From contig URKJ01000007.1 of assembly GCA_900548385.1 (NCBI GenBank), positions 70,436 to 134,435 of the forward strand: a stretch of 64,000 nt of DNA, in the 5' to 3' direction. Shown in pieces: positions 15,823-24,248 of this stretch; position 1 is the stretch's first letter, and each line of letters opens with the position of its first letter. The DNA is from an uncultured bacterium (GTDB lineage: Bacteria > Verrucomicrobiota > Lentisphaeria > Victivallales > UBA1829). A program made the position numbers and the translations under genes. A model generated the notes under the pieces. That model made no database searches, was not told the origin of the DNA, and saw nothing but the letters and a program-made list of their open reading frames with translations.

Positions 15823-16785
15823 ATGAAACTGAAACTGCTGTCTGGAATTCTCTGTGTTTCCGCCGCTGCGCTTTTCTGCGGCGGCTGCGGGGACGCGAAG
15901 ACCGATAACACAATCAAAATCGGTGTTTCGATTCCTGCCGCCGATCACGGCTGGACCGGCGGAATCGTCTGGTGGGCGGAACAGGCAAAGAAAGAGTGGG
16001 AGGCGAAAGATCCCGGCGTCAAGGTCATCATCTCCACGGCGAAGGATGCCGCCGAACAGGTGGACAAGATCGAGAATCTGCTTGTACAGAATGTGGATGC
16101 TCTCGTCGTTCTTCCGCAGGAGCCGGGACCGCTGACGGGTATCTGCTCCAATGCGGCGAAACAGGGCAAGTATCTGGTGGTCGTCGACCGCGGTCTGACC
16201 AGAGATGTGCAGAATGTGACCGTGGCGGGTGACAACGCCGGATTCGGCAAAGCCGCCGCCGATGCGATCATCAGACAGCTTGGCGGAAAAGGCGATATTC
16301 TGATTATGGAAGGCATTCCCTGTCCGGTCAATACCGACCGTGTGGAAGCGTTCAAGGCGGAGATCAAAAAGCATCCGGGCATGAAGATTCTGGAATCGCA
16401 GTCTGCGTACTGGGATACGGAAAAAGGGCTCAAGCTCATGGAAAATTACCTTCAAAAATACCCGAAGATCGATGCGGTCTGGGTCGGTGACGACGATGTG
16501 CTTGTCGGTGCGTTGAAAGCGTTGCAGGAGTCGAAGCGCAAAGATGTTAAACTGCTTGTCGGCGGAGGCGGCAGCAAACAGATCGTGAAGAAGGTGCTTG
16601 ATGGAGACCCTGTTGTTCCTCTGACCGTGACGTATCCGCCGCGCATGATCGCGGTGGGGATTGAGCATGCGGTCGCCGGTGCGCGCAAACAGCCGCTGAC
16701 CGCGGAGAAGCGTGTCGTCATTCCTTCGGAGATCGTGGACCGGAGCAATGCCGCCCGGTTCTATTTCCCCGATTCCGCTTACTGA
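15823..16785 (+). CDS. Sugar ABC transporter substrate-binding lipoprotein (RbsB type)
   Basis: The 320-aa protein has a signal peptide with a lipobox-like end (SAAALFCGGC), then a Peripla_BP_4 domain. Hinge and binding features include IGVSIPAADHGWTGG, ENLLVQNVDALVVLPQE and AVWVGDDD. It probably captures a sugar in the periplasm and delivers it to the permease. The ribosome binding site is AGAAGGAAAACGATC. It is the last gene of the importer operon, before two terminators. Confidence 0.9.
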   Translation: MKLKLLSGILCVSAAALFCGGCGDAKTDNTIKIGVSIPAADHGWTGGIVWWAEQAKKEWEAKDPGVKVIISTAKDAAEQVDKIENLLVQNVDALVVLPQEPGPLTGICSNAAKQGKYLVVVDRGLTRDVQNVTVAGDNAGFGKAAADAIIRQLGGKGDILIMEGIPCPVNTDRVEAFKAEIKKHPGMKILESQSAYWDTEKGLKLMENYLQKYPKIDAVWVGDDDVLVGALKALQESKRKDVKLLVGGGGSKQIVKKVLDGDPVVPLTVTYPPRMIAVGIEHAVAGARKQPLTAEKRVVIPSEIVDRSNAARFYFPDSAY

Positions 16786-16808
16786 TCGCTGCCGTGTAAA
16801 ATTCCGTG

Positions 16809-16853
16809 CCGTACCGCCGGAGGCTTCCATGGAGCTCCGGCGGTACGGTTTTT
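16809..16853 (+). terminator. Strong intrinsic terminator after the ABC importer
   Basis: CCGTACCGCCGGAG (16809-16822) and CTCCGGCGGTACGG (16835-16848) form a perfect 14-bp stem followed by TTTTT. Confidence 0.93.
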
Positions 16854-16859
16854 CTGTTC

Positions 16860-16885
16860 AAACCGCTGAAACAGGCGGTTTTTCT
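16860..16885 (+). terminator. Second terminator in tandem
   Basis: AAACCGC (16860-16866) pairs with GCGGTTT (16875-16881), followed by a short T run. It isolates the importer from the sugar operon that follows. Confidence 0.7.
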
Positions 16886-16887
16886 GT

Positions 16888-16915
16888 TTGCATTTCCCGG
16901 CGCATAAAGTATAGT
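16888..16915 (+). promoter_or_regulatory. Sigma70-type promoter of the sugar-nucleotide operon
   Basis: TTGCAT (16888-16893), a 16-bp spacer and TATAGT (16910-16915) lie 64 bp upstream of the first gene, just after the tandem terminators. Confidence 0.5.
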
Positions 16916-16978
16916 ATAAATAGAGGACGTGTCGCTATACGCTTTGTCTGAATTCAACTATAACCGCAGGGATGGAAT

Positions 16979-17917
16979 ATGCAGAAAACCGCCGGGCTGT
17001 GGATTGCCGGTCATACCGGAATGGTCGGCAGCGCTCTTTTACGGAAATTTTCCGGAGAGGGATATGAAAATCTGATACTGCGGACCCATGCGGAACTGGA
17101 GCTCTGCGATGCTTCCGCCGTGGAACGGTTTTTCCGGGAAACGCGGCCGGAGTATGTGATTCTTGCCGCGGCGAAAGTCGGCGGGATTACGGCGAACTGG
17201 GATCACATGGCGGAATTCCTGCTGGAAAATCTTCAGATCCAGAACAATGTGATTTCTTCTGCGTGGAAGTACGGAGTGAAAAAGCTCTGCTTCCTTGCAA
17301 GCAACTGTATTTATCCGCGTGACGCCGTCCAGCCGTTCCGGGAAGATTCCCTGCTTGCCGGACCGCCGGAGCCGACCAATGAAGGATACGCGCTTGCCAA
17401 AATCGCCGGTTTGCGGCTCTGTCAGTACCTGACCCGGCAATACGGCTTTCGGACTATGACGCTGATGCCGTGCTGTCTGTACGGGAAAAACGATCATTTT
17501 GATCCGGCGCATTCGCATGTGATGGCGGCGATGGTGAAACGGTTCTGCGACGCCGTCGATTCCGGAGCGGAGGAGATCGTCTGCTGGGGAACGGGAACGC
17601 CGAAACGGGAATTTTTGAACGTCGATGATTTCGCCGACGTCGCGTATGAACTGTTCCGGACGCATGACGATCCGGAAATCCTGAACATCGGCAGTTCGGA
17701 GGAAGTTTCGATCCGGGAGCTTGCGGAAACGGTGGCGAAATGTGCCGGATACCGCGGCGCGATCCGCTGGGATTCGGCAAAACCGGATGGCATTCCGCGT
17801 AAACTGCTGGACAGTTCCCGTCTTCACGCCGTTTCTTCCTGGCGTCCGCGTATTGCGTTGAAAGAGGGGATCCGCTCCATGATCGCGGATTACCGCGCGG
17901 GGAGGGCTGTCCGGTGA
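16979..17917 (+). CDS. fcl: GDP-L-fucose synthase/ColC-like SDR epimerase-reductase
   Basis: The 312-aa extended SDR has the NAD(P) motif GHTGMVGS and the family's SNCIYP segment. The YxxxK pair is in GYALAK, and KPDGIPRKLLD near the C terminus is typical of GDP-fucose synthase. In the usual pathway it turns GDP-4-keto-6-deoxy-D-mannose into GDP-L-fucose. No gmd gene lies in the window. Because a ColD-like DegT protein is encoded in the same operon, it could instead act like ColC, the 5-epimerase/4-reductase of colitose synthesis. The next gene starts with GTG overlapping its stop. Confidence 0.85.
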   Translation: MQKTAGLWIAGHTGMVGSALLRKFSGEGYENLILRTHAELELCDASAVERFFRETRPEYVILAAAKVGGITANWDHMAEFLLENLQIQNNVISSAWKYGVKKLCFLASNCIYPRDAVQPFREDSLLAGPPEPTNEGYALAKIAGLRLCQYLTRQYGFRTMTLMPCCLYGKNDHFDPAHSHVMAAMVKRFCDAVDSGAEEIVCWGTGTPKREFLNVDDFADVAYELFRTHDDPEILNIGSSEEVSIRELAETVAKCAGYRGAIRWDSAKPDGIPRKLLDSSRLHAVSSWRPRIALKEGIRSMIADYRAGRAVR

Positions 17918-18900
17918 TCATCTCCAAAACTCCTTACCGTATTTCCTTTTTCGGCGGCGGCAGCGATTTTCCCGAACATTTCCGTCAATACGGCAGTTCG
18001 GTTCTAGCCTGCGCGATCAATAAATACTGTTTTCTGAATGTCCGCAGACTTCCGCCTTTTTTCGAACATAAGTACCGGGCGGTTTATTCCAGAATCGAGA
18101 ATATCAGCGAGATCAACGAGTTTCAGCACCCTTCCGTCAAAGCGGTGCTGAAATATTTCGATCTGCCGGAAGGGATTTCCGTGATTCATGACGGCGATAT
18201 TCCTGCCCGGAGCGGGATCGGTTCCAGTTCCGCGTTCACGGTCGGCCTGCTGAACAGCATGTTCGCGCTTACGGGGCGTCACGCATCCAAGCGTCTGCTT
18301 GCGGAGACGGCGATCCATATTGAACAGAAACTGATCGGGGAAACAGTCGGCTGTCAGGATCAGATCAGCTGTGCATACGGCGGTTTGAACCTGATCCGTT
18401 TTCATAAGGACGGTTCGTTCCGGGTTCTGCCGCTGGATTTGGAACAACAGCGGCTGGATGAATTCAAATCCAGTCTTCTGCTCGTTTATACGGGAATCAG
18501 CCGGATTTCTTCCCTTGTGGCCTGCGAACAGAAAAGCCGGATCCATGACAATGCGTCCTGTCTGTGCGAGCTTTCGGAAATGGCAGAGCGGGCGGAAGAA
18601 CTTCTGCGCTCCGGCGGGGAGCTCGCGGAGTTCGGGACGATGCTTCACGAGGCATGGAAGATCAAACGGGGACTCTCGTCGAAAATCTCGTCGGATCATC
18701 TGGATTCGATTTACGAAACTGCGCGGTCGGCGGGAGCGGTCGGCGGAAAGCTACTCGGAGCGGGAGCGGGCGGATTCATGCTGTTTTTTGTTCCTCCCTG
18801 CCGGCGGGAGAAGGTGCGGGAGGCTCTGCACGGTTTGCTGAATGTGCCGTTCGACTTTGAAATGGACGGTTCCGGGATTATTTTCAATGGAGGTGCCTGA
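17914..18900 (+). CDS. GHMP sugar kinase (heptose 7-phosphate kinase HddA-like)
   Basis: The 328-aa protein has the three GHMP motifs: TPYRISFFGGGSD at the N terminus, the ATP-binding IPARSGIGSSSAF near residue 100 and GGKLLGAGAGGFMLF near residue 275. HddA-type kinases phosphorylate D-glycero-D-manno-heptose 7-phosphate at C1 in GDP-heptose synthesis; fucokinase-like members exist too, so the substrate is inferred. The start is GTG 17914, with GTGA overlapping the fcl stop and GGGGAGGG upstream. The downstream ATG overlaps its stop by one base. Confidence 0.82.
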   Translation: MIISKTPYRISFFGGGSDFPEHFRQYGSSVLACAINKYCFLNVRRLPPFFEHKYRAVYSRIENISEINEFQHPSVKAVLKYFDLPEGISVIHDGDIPARSGIGSSSAFTVGLLNSMFALTGRHASKRLLAETAIHIEQKLIGETVGCQDQISCAYGGLNLIRFHKDGSFRVLPLDLEQQRLDEFKSSLLLVYTGISRISSLVACEQKSRIHDNASCLCELSEMAERAEELLRSGGELAEFGTMLHEAWKIKRGLSSKISSDHLDSIYETARSAGAVGGKLLGAGAGGFMLFFVPPCRREKVREALHGLLNVPFDFEMDGSGIIFNGGA

Positions 18901-20072
18901 TGGATCCCTTTCCCCTGATGAATGATAATATTACGCGGGAGGATATTGATACCCTGATTGCGTTTCTTGACACGATGCCGCGTCTGACGCAGTCGGCGAA
19001 TGTGGCGGCGTTTGAACAGGAATGGAGCCGCTGGCTTGGCGTTAAGCACAGTGTTTATGTGAATTCCGGCGCTTCGGCGAATTTTATCACGATCGGGGCG
19101 TTCAAATATCTGTACGGCGGGGGCGGAGAGATCATTGTTCCGCCGCTGACGTGGGTTTCCGACATCTCTTCTGTGCTTCTGCATGGTTTTACTCCGGTGT
19201 TCGCCGATATTGATCCCGCCCATCTCGGCATGGCGGAGGAGAAGATACTGGAGGCTGTGACCGACCGGACCCGTGCGGTTTTTCTGACTTATGTTCAGGG
19301 GTTTGACGCTCTCAGCGGGCGTTTGCTCAGGGAACTGGAACGCCGCGGCATTCCGTTGATCGAAGACGTCTGCGAATCGCACGGAGCCGTGCATGACGGG
19401 AAGAAACTGGGATCATTCGGGCTGGCGTCGAATTTTTCTTTTTACTTTGCGCACCACATGAGCACGATCGAGGGCGGAATGGTTTGTACGGACTCCGACG
19501 GGTTCTATGAAGCGGCGCGGATGTACCGGTCGCACGGCATGGCGCGTGAGATCTCGGATCCGGTGCGCAAAGCCGGGATTGCGCGGGAAAATCCGCAAGT
19601 TTCGCCGGACTTCACGTTCCTGGTGCCGTCCTGCAATTTCCGCGGGACCGAGATCGGCGGGGTGCTCGGACGTTCCCAGTTGAAACGGCTTGACGCGAAC
19701 AATCTGCTGCGTACCCGGAATTTCAAGCGTTTCCTGCAGGAGATCGACCCGGAGCGTTACCGCACGGATTTCCGTGTGGAGGGGTCTTCCAATTATGCGT
19801 TTCCGCTGGTGATCCGGGAGAAGGATTTTGCGTTCCGCGACCGTTTGGAGACGCGGATGCGGGAATGCCGGATCGAATTCCGGCGGGGCAATGCGGGCGG
19901 CGGCAATCAGCTTCGCCAGCCGTATCTGCGGGGGATCGTTCCTCCGGATGCATACCGGGATTTTCCGGAAGTGGAGCATATCCATGATTTCGGCTATTAC
20001 ATTGGAAACTATCCGTCGCTTTCGGAAGAACGCGTTTCGGAACTTTGTCAAATTTTGAATCAAGTGAGGTAA
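18900..20072 (+). CDS. DegT/DnrJ/EryC1-fold PLP/PMP enzyme lacking the catalytic lysine (3-dehydratase-like)
   Basis: The 390-aa protein has the fold of sugar aminotransferases: NSGASAN binds the PLP phosphate (near residue 57) and LIEDVCESHGA carries the ring-binding Asp (near 155). In ordinary members a Lys follows in a SFxxTKN-type motif. Here the motif is SFYFAHHMSTIEGG, with His185 at the Lys position. The same swap defines ColD (GDP-4-keto-6-deoxymannose 3-dehydratase) and the RfbH/E1 group, which use PMP to remove the C3 hydroxyl. A 3-deoxygenation step is therefore inferred rather than transamination. It is third in the operon, coupled to its neighbours. Confidence 0.85.
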   Translation: MDPFPLMNDNITREDIDTLIAFLDTMPRLTQSANVAAFEQEWSRWLGVKHSVYVNSGASANFITIGAFKYLYGGGGEIIVPPLTWVSDISSVLLHGFTPVFADIDPAHLGMAEEKILEAVTDRTRAVFLTYVQGFDALSGRLLRELERRGIPLIEDVCESHGAVHDGKKLGSFGLASNFSFYFAHHMSTIEGGMVCTDSDGFYEAARMYRSHGMAREISDPVRKAGIARENPQVSPDFTFLVPSCNFRGTEIGGVLGRSQLKRLDANNLLRTRNFKRFLQEIDPERYRTDFRVEGSSNYAFPLVIREKDFAFRDRLETRMRECRIEFRRGNAGGGNQLRQPYLRGIVPPDAYRDFPEVEHIHDFGYYIGNYPSLSEERVSELCQILNQVR

Positions 20073-20079
20073 TTTTACG

Positions 20080-21018
20080 ATGAGTCAGAAAATCCTGATC
20101 ACGGGCGGAGCCGGGTATCTCGGTTCAACGATGGTTCCCTATTTCCTTTCCCTCGGACACGAAGTCACCGTGCTGGACAATTTCATGTTCCGTCAGAGTT
20201 CGCTGCTGGACTGCTGTGCGCACCCGAAGTTTCATGTGGTGAAAGGCGATTGCCGCGATGAAGCGCTGATCCGCCGGCTGGTGCCGGGATTCGACACCAT
20301 CATTCCGCTTGCCGCTCTGGTGGGGGCGCCTCTCTGCAATCAGGATCAGGTGGGTGCAGTGACGGTAAACCGCGATGCCGTGCAGATGCTCGCGCGGACC
20401 GTGTCGCCTTCCCAGCAGATCATCATGCCGATCACAAATTCCGGCTACGGGATCGGGGAAAGCGGAAAATTCTGCACGGAGGAAACGCCGATGCGTCCCG
20501 TTTCGCTGTACGGACGCGTCAAAGTGGAGGCGGAAGAGGCGATCCTGGCGCGGGAAAACAGCGTCAGTCTGCGTCTTGCAACCGTGTTCGGGGCGAGTCC
20601 CAGAATGCGTCTGGACCTGCTCGTGAACGATTTCGTCTACCGTGCCGTCAATGACCGCGCGGTCGTGATTTTTGAAGGCCATTTCAAGCGCAACTATATT
20701 CATGTCCGCGATATTGCGCGCGCGTTTGCCCATGTGATCGACAATTTCGGCACGATGAAAGGAAATGCCTACAACGTCGGGCTTTCAACGGCGAATCTTT
20801 CAAAGCTGGAGCTGTGCGAAGTGATCCGGAAGCACATTCCGCAGTTCGTCTTTCTGGAGTCGAAGATCGGCGAAGATCCCGACAAGCGCGATTATATCGT
20901 ATCCAATGAAAAAATCGAAAAGACCGGCTATCTTCCGAAGTATTCGCTTGACGACGGGATTGAGGAGCTGATCAAGGCTTACACGATCATCAAGAACAAT
21001 CAGTATGGTAATGTCTGA
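20080..21018 (+). CDS. NAD-dependent epimerase/dehydratase, extended SDR
   Basis: The 312-aa protein begins with the Rossmann motif ILITGGAGYLGS and the cofactor Asp of VLDN. The active-site Ser is in ITNSGYGIG and the Tyr/Lys pair in LYGRVK. KRNYIHVRDIARAF near residue 205 is typical of nucleotide-sugar epimerases and reductases. The exact reaction is not clear; 4-epimerisation or 4-keto reduction of a nucleotide sugar would fit the operon. The ATG follows TGAGGTAATTTTACG, 7 bp after the previous stop. The transketolase subunit overlaps its end. Confidence 0.8.
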   Translation: MSQKILITGGAGYLGSTMVPYFLSLGHEVTVLDNFMFRQSSLLDCCAHPKFHVVKGDCRDEALIRRLVPGFDTIIPLAALVGAPLCNQDQVGAVTVNRDAVQMLARTVSPSQQIIMPITNSGYGIGESGKFCTEETPMRPVSLYGRVKVEAEEAILARENSVSLRLATVFGASPRMRLDLLVNDFVYRAVNDRAVVIFEGHFKRNYIHVRDIARAFAHVIDNFGTMKGNAYNVGLSTANLSKLELCEVIRKHIPQFVFLESKIGEDPDKRDYIVSNEKIEKTGYLPKYSLDDGIEELIKAYTIIKNNQYGNV

Positions 21019-21832
21019 CCGGGAGATACAGGAGCTTGAACGGAAGTGCCGTTCCGTATGGAAACGGACGCTCCGCATGCACGGCTGTCTGCCGGAGATC
21101 CGGATTGCGTCCTCGCTTTCCTGCGTGGAGCTGCTGAGCGTGCTGTTTTACGGCGGTTGGCTGCGGCTTTTTCCCGGCGATCCCGGAGCGGCGGAACGGG
21201 ACCGGATCATTCCAAGCAAAGGGCACGGATCCGTCTGCCTGTACCCGATTCTTGCCGATCTCGGATTTTTTTCTCCGGATCTGCTGGAACATCCTGGAAC
21301 GGAGGGCAATCCGCTGACGGCGATTCCGTCCGCCGGAGTCGGAGTGTTTGAGACGGTCAACGGTTCGCTCGGACACGGTCCCGGCGTCGGCTGCGGGCGT
21401 GCGGTCGGTCTTCGGGTCCGCGGGAATCCCGCCCGTGTGATCGTGCTTGCCGGGGACGGGGAACTTTCCGAGGGCGCCGTCTGGGAAGCGGTCATGTTTG
21501 CGGGACATCATCATTTGGATCATCTGTATCTGCTGATTGACGCAAACCGGAAATCCATGTTGGGGAAATGTTGTGATATTATGAATTGCGATCATCTTGC
21601 GGAGCGGTTTTCCGCATTCGGCTGGCAGGTGTTTTCCTGCAATGGACACGACGTCGCGGCGCTTGCCGACAGCTTTTCGCGGATGTTTGCGTCGACGGAG
21701 CGGAAACCGCGGGTACTGATTGCCGATACGGTGAAAGGGCATGGGGTTCCGGAGTTGGAACAGTGTGATATCTGCCATGTTCTTTCCCTTTCTCCGGAAC
21801 GGATTGAGGAACTGACCGGAGGTGCGGAATGA
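21005..21832 (+). CDS. Transketolase N-terminal (thiamine-diphosphate binding) subunit
   Basis: The 275-aa protein matches the first half of transketolase. Motifs include IIPSKGHGSVCLYPILAD, GSLGHGPGVGCG and the ThDP/Mg motif GDGELSEGAVWEA, then LLIDANRKSM. It needs the C-terminal subunit encoded next to be active. Such split transketolases in glycan operons probably move a two-carbon unit onto a sugar precursor. The start may be ATG 21005 or 21011; both overlap the SDR stop at 21018. Its own stop overlaps the next start in an ATGA. Confidence 0.88.
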   Translation: MVMSDREIQELERKCRSVWKRTLRMHGCLPEIRIASSLSCVELLSVLFYGGWLRLFPGDPGAAERDRIIPSKGHGSVCLYPILADLGFFSPDLLEHPGTEGNPLTAIPSAGVGVFETVNGSLGHGPGVGCGRAVGLRVRGNPARVIVLAGDGELSEGAVWEAVMFAGHHHLDHLYLLIDANRKSMLGKCCDIMNCDHLAERFSAFGWQVFSCNGHDVAALADSFSRMFASTERKPRVLIADTVKGHGVPELEQCDICHVLSLSPERIEELTGGAE

Positions 21833-22770
21833 TTCCCGCGACAATGCGTGATGCTTTTCTGGAACGGATTTACGGCGCAATGCGTTCCGACTCTTCCATC
21901 TTTTTCCTGAGTGCGGATTTCGGTGCGCCGGTGCTGGACCGTATCCGGGCGGAGTTCCCGGATCGTTTTCTCAATGTCGGCATTGCGGAACAGAATCTGA
22001 TCAACGTCGCCGCCGGATTGTCGCTTGAGGGATTCCGGGTGTTTACTTATGCGATCGCGCCGTTCTATCTGCGTGCATACGAACAGATCCGTATCAATCT
22101 TTCGATGCTGGCGGGCGGGCGCGGGATGAATGTCAATCTGATCGCTGTGGGCGCGGGATGCGGATATGTGATTGCGGGGCCTTCCCATCATTGTTTTGAG
22201 GATCTTGCCGCAATGCGTCTCCTGCCGGGCGTCCGTGTGGTCTCCCCGTCTGATTCCGCGACTGCCGCCGCGTCGTTTGAGCTGACGGAACAGCCGGGAC
22301 TCCGTTATTTCCGGTTTGACGCCCAGAAACTGCCGCTTCCGGGGGATGCCGCAACAGCCTTTCCGTCTTCCGGGTTCCGGCTTCTCCGTGAGGATCCGGA
22401 ACCGCAGTGCGTGTTTGTTTCGACCGGCTATATGACGCATTTCGCAAAACGGATTGCGGAGTCGCTTGCCGGAGATTTGCGGGTCCGGCATGTCGATCTG
22501 CTGGATTTTGAGGCGCCCGCTACGGCGCTTGCCGCGCAGCTGAACGCTCCCGCTGTTGTGTCGTTCGAGGAGGCTTTTACAGGGCGCGGCGGACTGGATG
22601 CACTGGTCCGCGGCTGTCTTCCGCCGGGAACGGCGTTCCGTGCATTCGGGCTTCCGCCGCGTTTTGAGTTTGCTGGGACGGATCGGGAATCGACGTTGCG
22701 GAAATACGGTCTGACCGTGGAAGGAGTCGCCGGAGAACTTTCGGTCTGGCTGAAGGAGGAGAGACGATGA
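21829..22770 (+). CDS. Transketolase C-terminal (pyrimidine-binding) subunit
   Basis: The 313-aa protein has the pyrimidine-binding and C-terminal domains of transketolase. FLNVGIAEQNLINVAAGLSL holds the conserved Glu that activates thiamine diphosphate, and AGPSHHCFEDLAAMRLLPGV is the usual GxTH-type segment. The C-terminal domain ends with VVSFEEAFTGRGGL. It pairs with the subunit just upstream (ATGA overlap) to form one enzyme of about 590 residues. Together they lie between an SDR and a radical SAM gene, not with pentose phosphate genes. Confidence 0.88.
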   Translation: MIPATMRDAFLERIYGAMRSDSSIFFLSADFGAPVLDRIRAEFPDRFLNVGIAEQNLINVAAGLSLEGFRVFTYAIAPFYLRAYEQIRINLSMLAGGRGMNVNLIAVGAGCGYVIAGPSHHCFEDLAAMRLLPGVRVVSPSDSATAAASFELTEQPGLRYFRFDAQKLPLPGDAATAFPSSGFRLLREDPEPQCVFVSTGYMTHFAKRIAESLAGDLRVRHVDLLDFEAPATALAAQLNAPAVVSFEEAFTGRGGLDALVRGCLPPGTAFRAFGLPPRFEFAGTDRESTLRKYGLTVEGVAGELSVWLKEERR

Positions 22771-24248
22771 CGGATCTGGTTTTAATCAATCCGGGAGACC
22801 GGAAACAGGTATTTCAGGGATTGGGATTTGAGGCTGCCGCGATAGAGCCGCCGTTCTGGATCGCGGTAATTGCCGCTTATCTGCGTTCAAAGGGATATTC
22901 CGTTGCGGTTATCGACGCCAATGCGGAGAATCTTGCGCCGGAGGAGACCGCGGCGCGTACTGCTGCATACGCGCCGCTGGCGGCGGCTGTCATCGTTTAC
23001 GGATCCCAACCGTCCGCGTCAACACAGAATATGCCGTCCGCCGGAGCGATCTGCCGCTCGCTGAAAAGAGCCGGCATTTCCAATGTGATTCTCGGCGGAC
23101 TTCATCCTTCGGCGCTTCCCGCCCGGACCTTGCAGGAAGAAGCGTGCGACTATGTCGCAGACGGCGAGGCTGTTCAGACGCTTGAAACTTTGCTCGGTCA
23201 GTTGAAGGAAAACCGTTTTTTGCCGGAGAAGATCGGCGGTTTCTGGTGGCGTGATGGAGCGGAGCTCCGGCATACGGACCGCTATCCGCTGATCCGGGAT
23301 CTGGATTCGTTTCTGCCGGTCGCCGCATGGGATCTCCTGCCGATGCATTTGTACCGTGCGCATAATTGGCATTGCTTCGATGACATCCGGCACCGTCAGC
23401 CGTATGGAGCAATCTATACAAGCCTCGGCTGTCCGTTCCGCTGTTCATTCTGCTGTATCAACGCCCCGTTCGGGGAACATACGATCCGTTACCGTTCCCC
23501 GGAACGCGTGCTGGAGGAGATTGACCTGCTGGTGACGCGTTACGGCGTGAAAAATCTGAAGATCGTTGATGAACTTTTCATCCTGAACAAACGTCATTAC
23601 ATGCCGATTGTGAACGGGATTATCGAGCGCGGTTATGACCTGAATATCTGGGTTTACGCGCGGGTTGACACGATTGATTACGATGTGCTGCCCCTGTTGA
23701 AAAAAGCGGGGATCAACTGGTTTGCGCTTGGGATTGAATCGGCGAATCCGCTGGTTCGTGACGAAGTGACGAAAAATATGCACAGGGATGATATTCTTTC
23801 GGTGGTCCGCCGGATTCAATCTGCGGGAATCCGGGTGATCGGCAATTACATTTTCGGGCTTCCCTCGGATACTTTTGAGACGATGCGCGAGACTCTGGCT
23901 CTGGCAAAGGAACTGAATTGTGAATATGCCAATATGTATTCCGTGATGGCATATCCCGGTTCCCGGCTGTATGAGGAAACTGCCGCCGGACATCCGGAAC
24001 GTCTTCCGCGGAGCTGGTCCGCTTATTCCCAGCATTCGAGGGACTGTTATCCGCTTGCCAACGACAATCTGACGGCGGCGGAGATCCTCCGTTTCCGGGA
24101 TGAGGCGTTTGTGGAATACAATACGAATCCCGTTTATCTGAAATCGCTGGAACGCACGTTCGGACCGGAAGTCGCCGCGTATGTGCGGAAAACGAATTCG
24201 ACCGGACTGATCCGGAATCTGACGGAGGAATCATGCTGTCCGCACTGA
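22767..24248 (+). CDS. B12-binding-domain radical SAM protein
   Basis: The 493-aa protein has an N-terminal Rossmann-like, B12-binding-type domain (1-165) and a radical SAM barrel with the [4Fe-4S] cysteines C222, C226 and C229 in LGCPFRCSFC. The classic DxHxxG cobalamin-ligand motif is not visible (DANAEN at the matching place), so cobalamin, if bound, would be base-off without a His ligand. In glycan operons such enzymes methylate or rearrange sugars or lipids; the substrate here is unknown. The start overlaps the transketolase stop (ATGA). The stop lies 16 bp inside the next gene. Confidence 0.85.
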   Translation: MTDLVLINPGDRKQVFQGLGFEAAAIEPPFWIAVIAAYLRSKGYSVAVIDANAENLAPEETAARTAAYAPLAAAVIVYGSQPSASTQNMPSAGAICRSLKRAGISNVILGGLHPSALPARTLQEEACDYVADGEAVQTLETLLGQLKENRFLPEKIGGFWWRDGAELRHTDRYPLIRDLDSFLPVAAWDLLPMHLYRAHNWHCFDDIRHRQPYGAIYTSLGCPFRCSFCCINAPFGEHTIRYRSPERVLEEIDLLVTRYGVKNLKIVDELFILNKRHYMPIVNGIIERGYDLNIWVYARVDTIDYDVLPLLKKAGINWFALGIESANPLVRDEVTKNMHRDDILSVVRRIQSAGIRVIGNYIFGLPSDTFETMRETLALAKELNCEYANMYSVMAYPGSRLYEETAAGHPERLPRSWSAYSQHSRDCYPLANDNLTAAEILRFRDEAFVEYNTNPVYLKSLERTFGPEVAAYVRKTNSTGLIRNLTEESCCPH

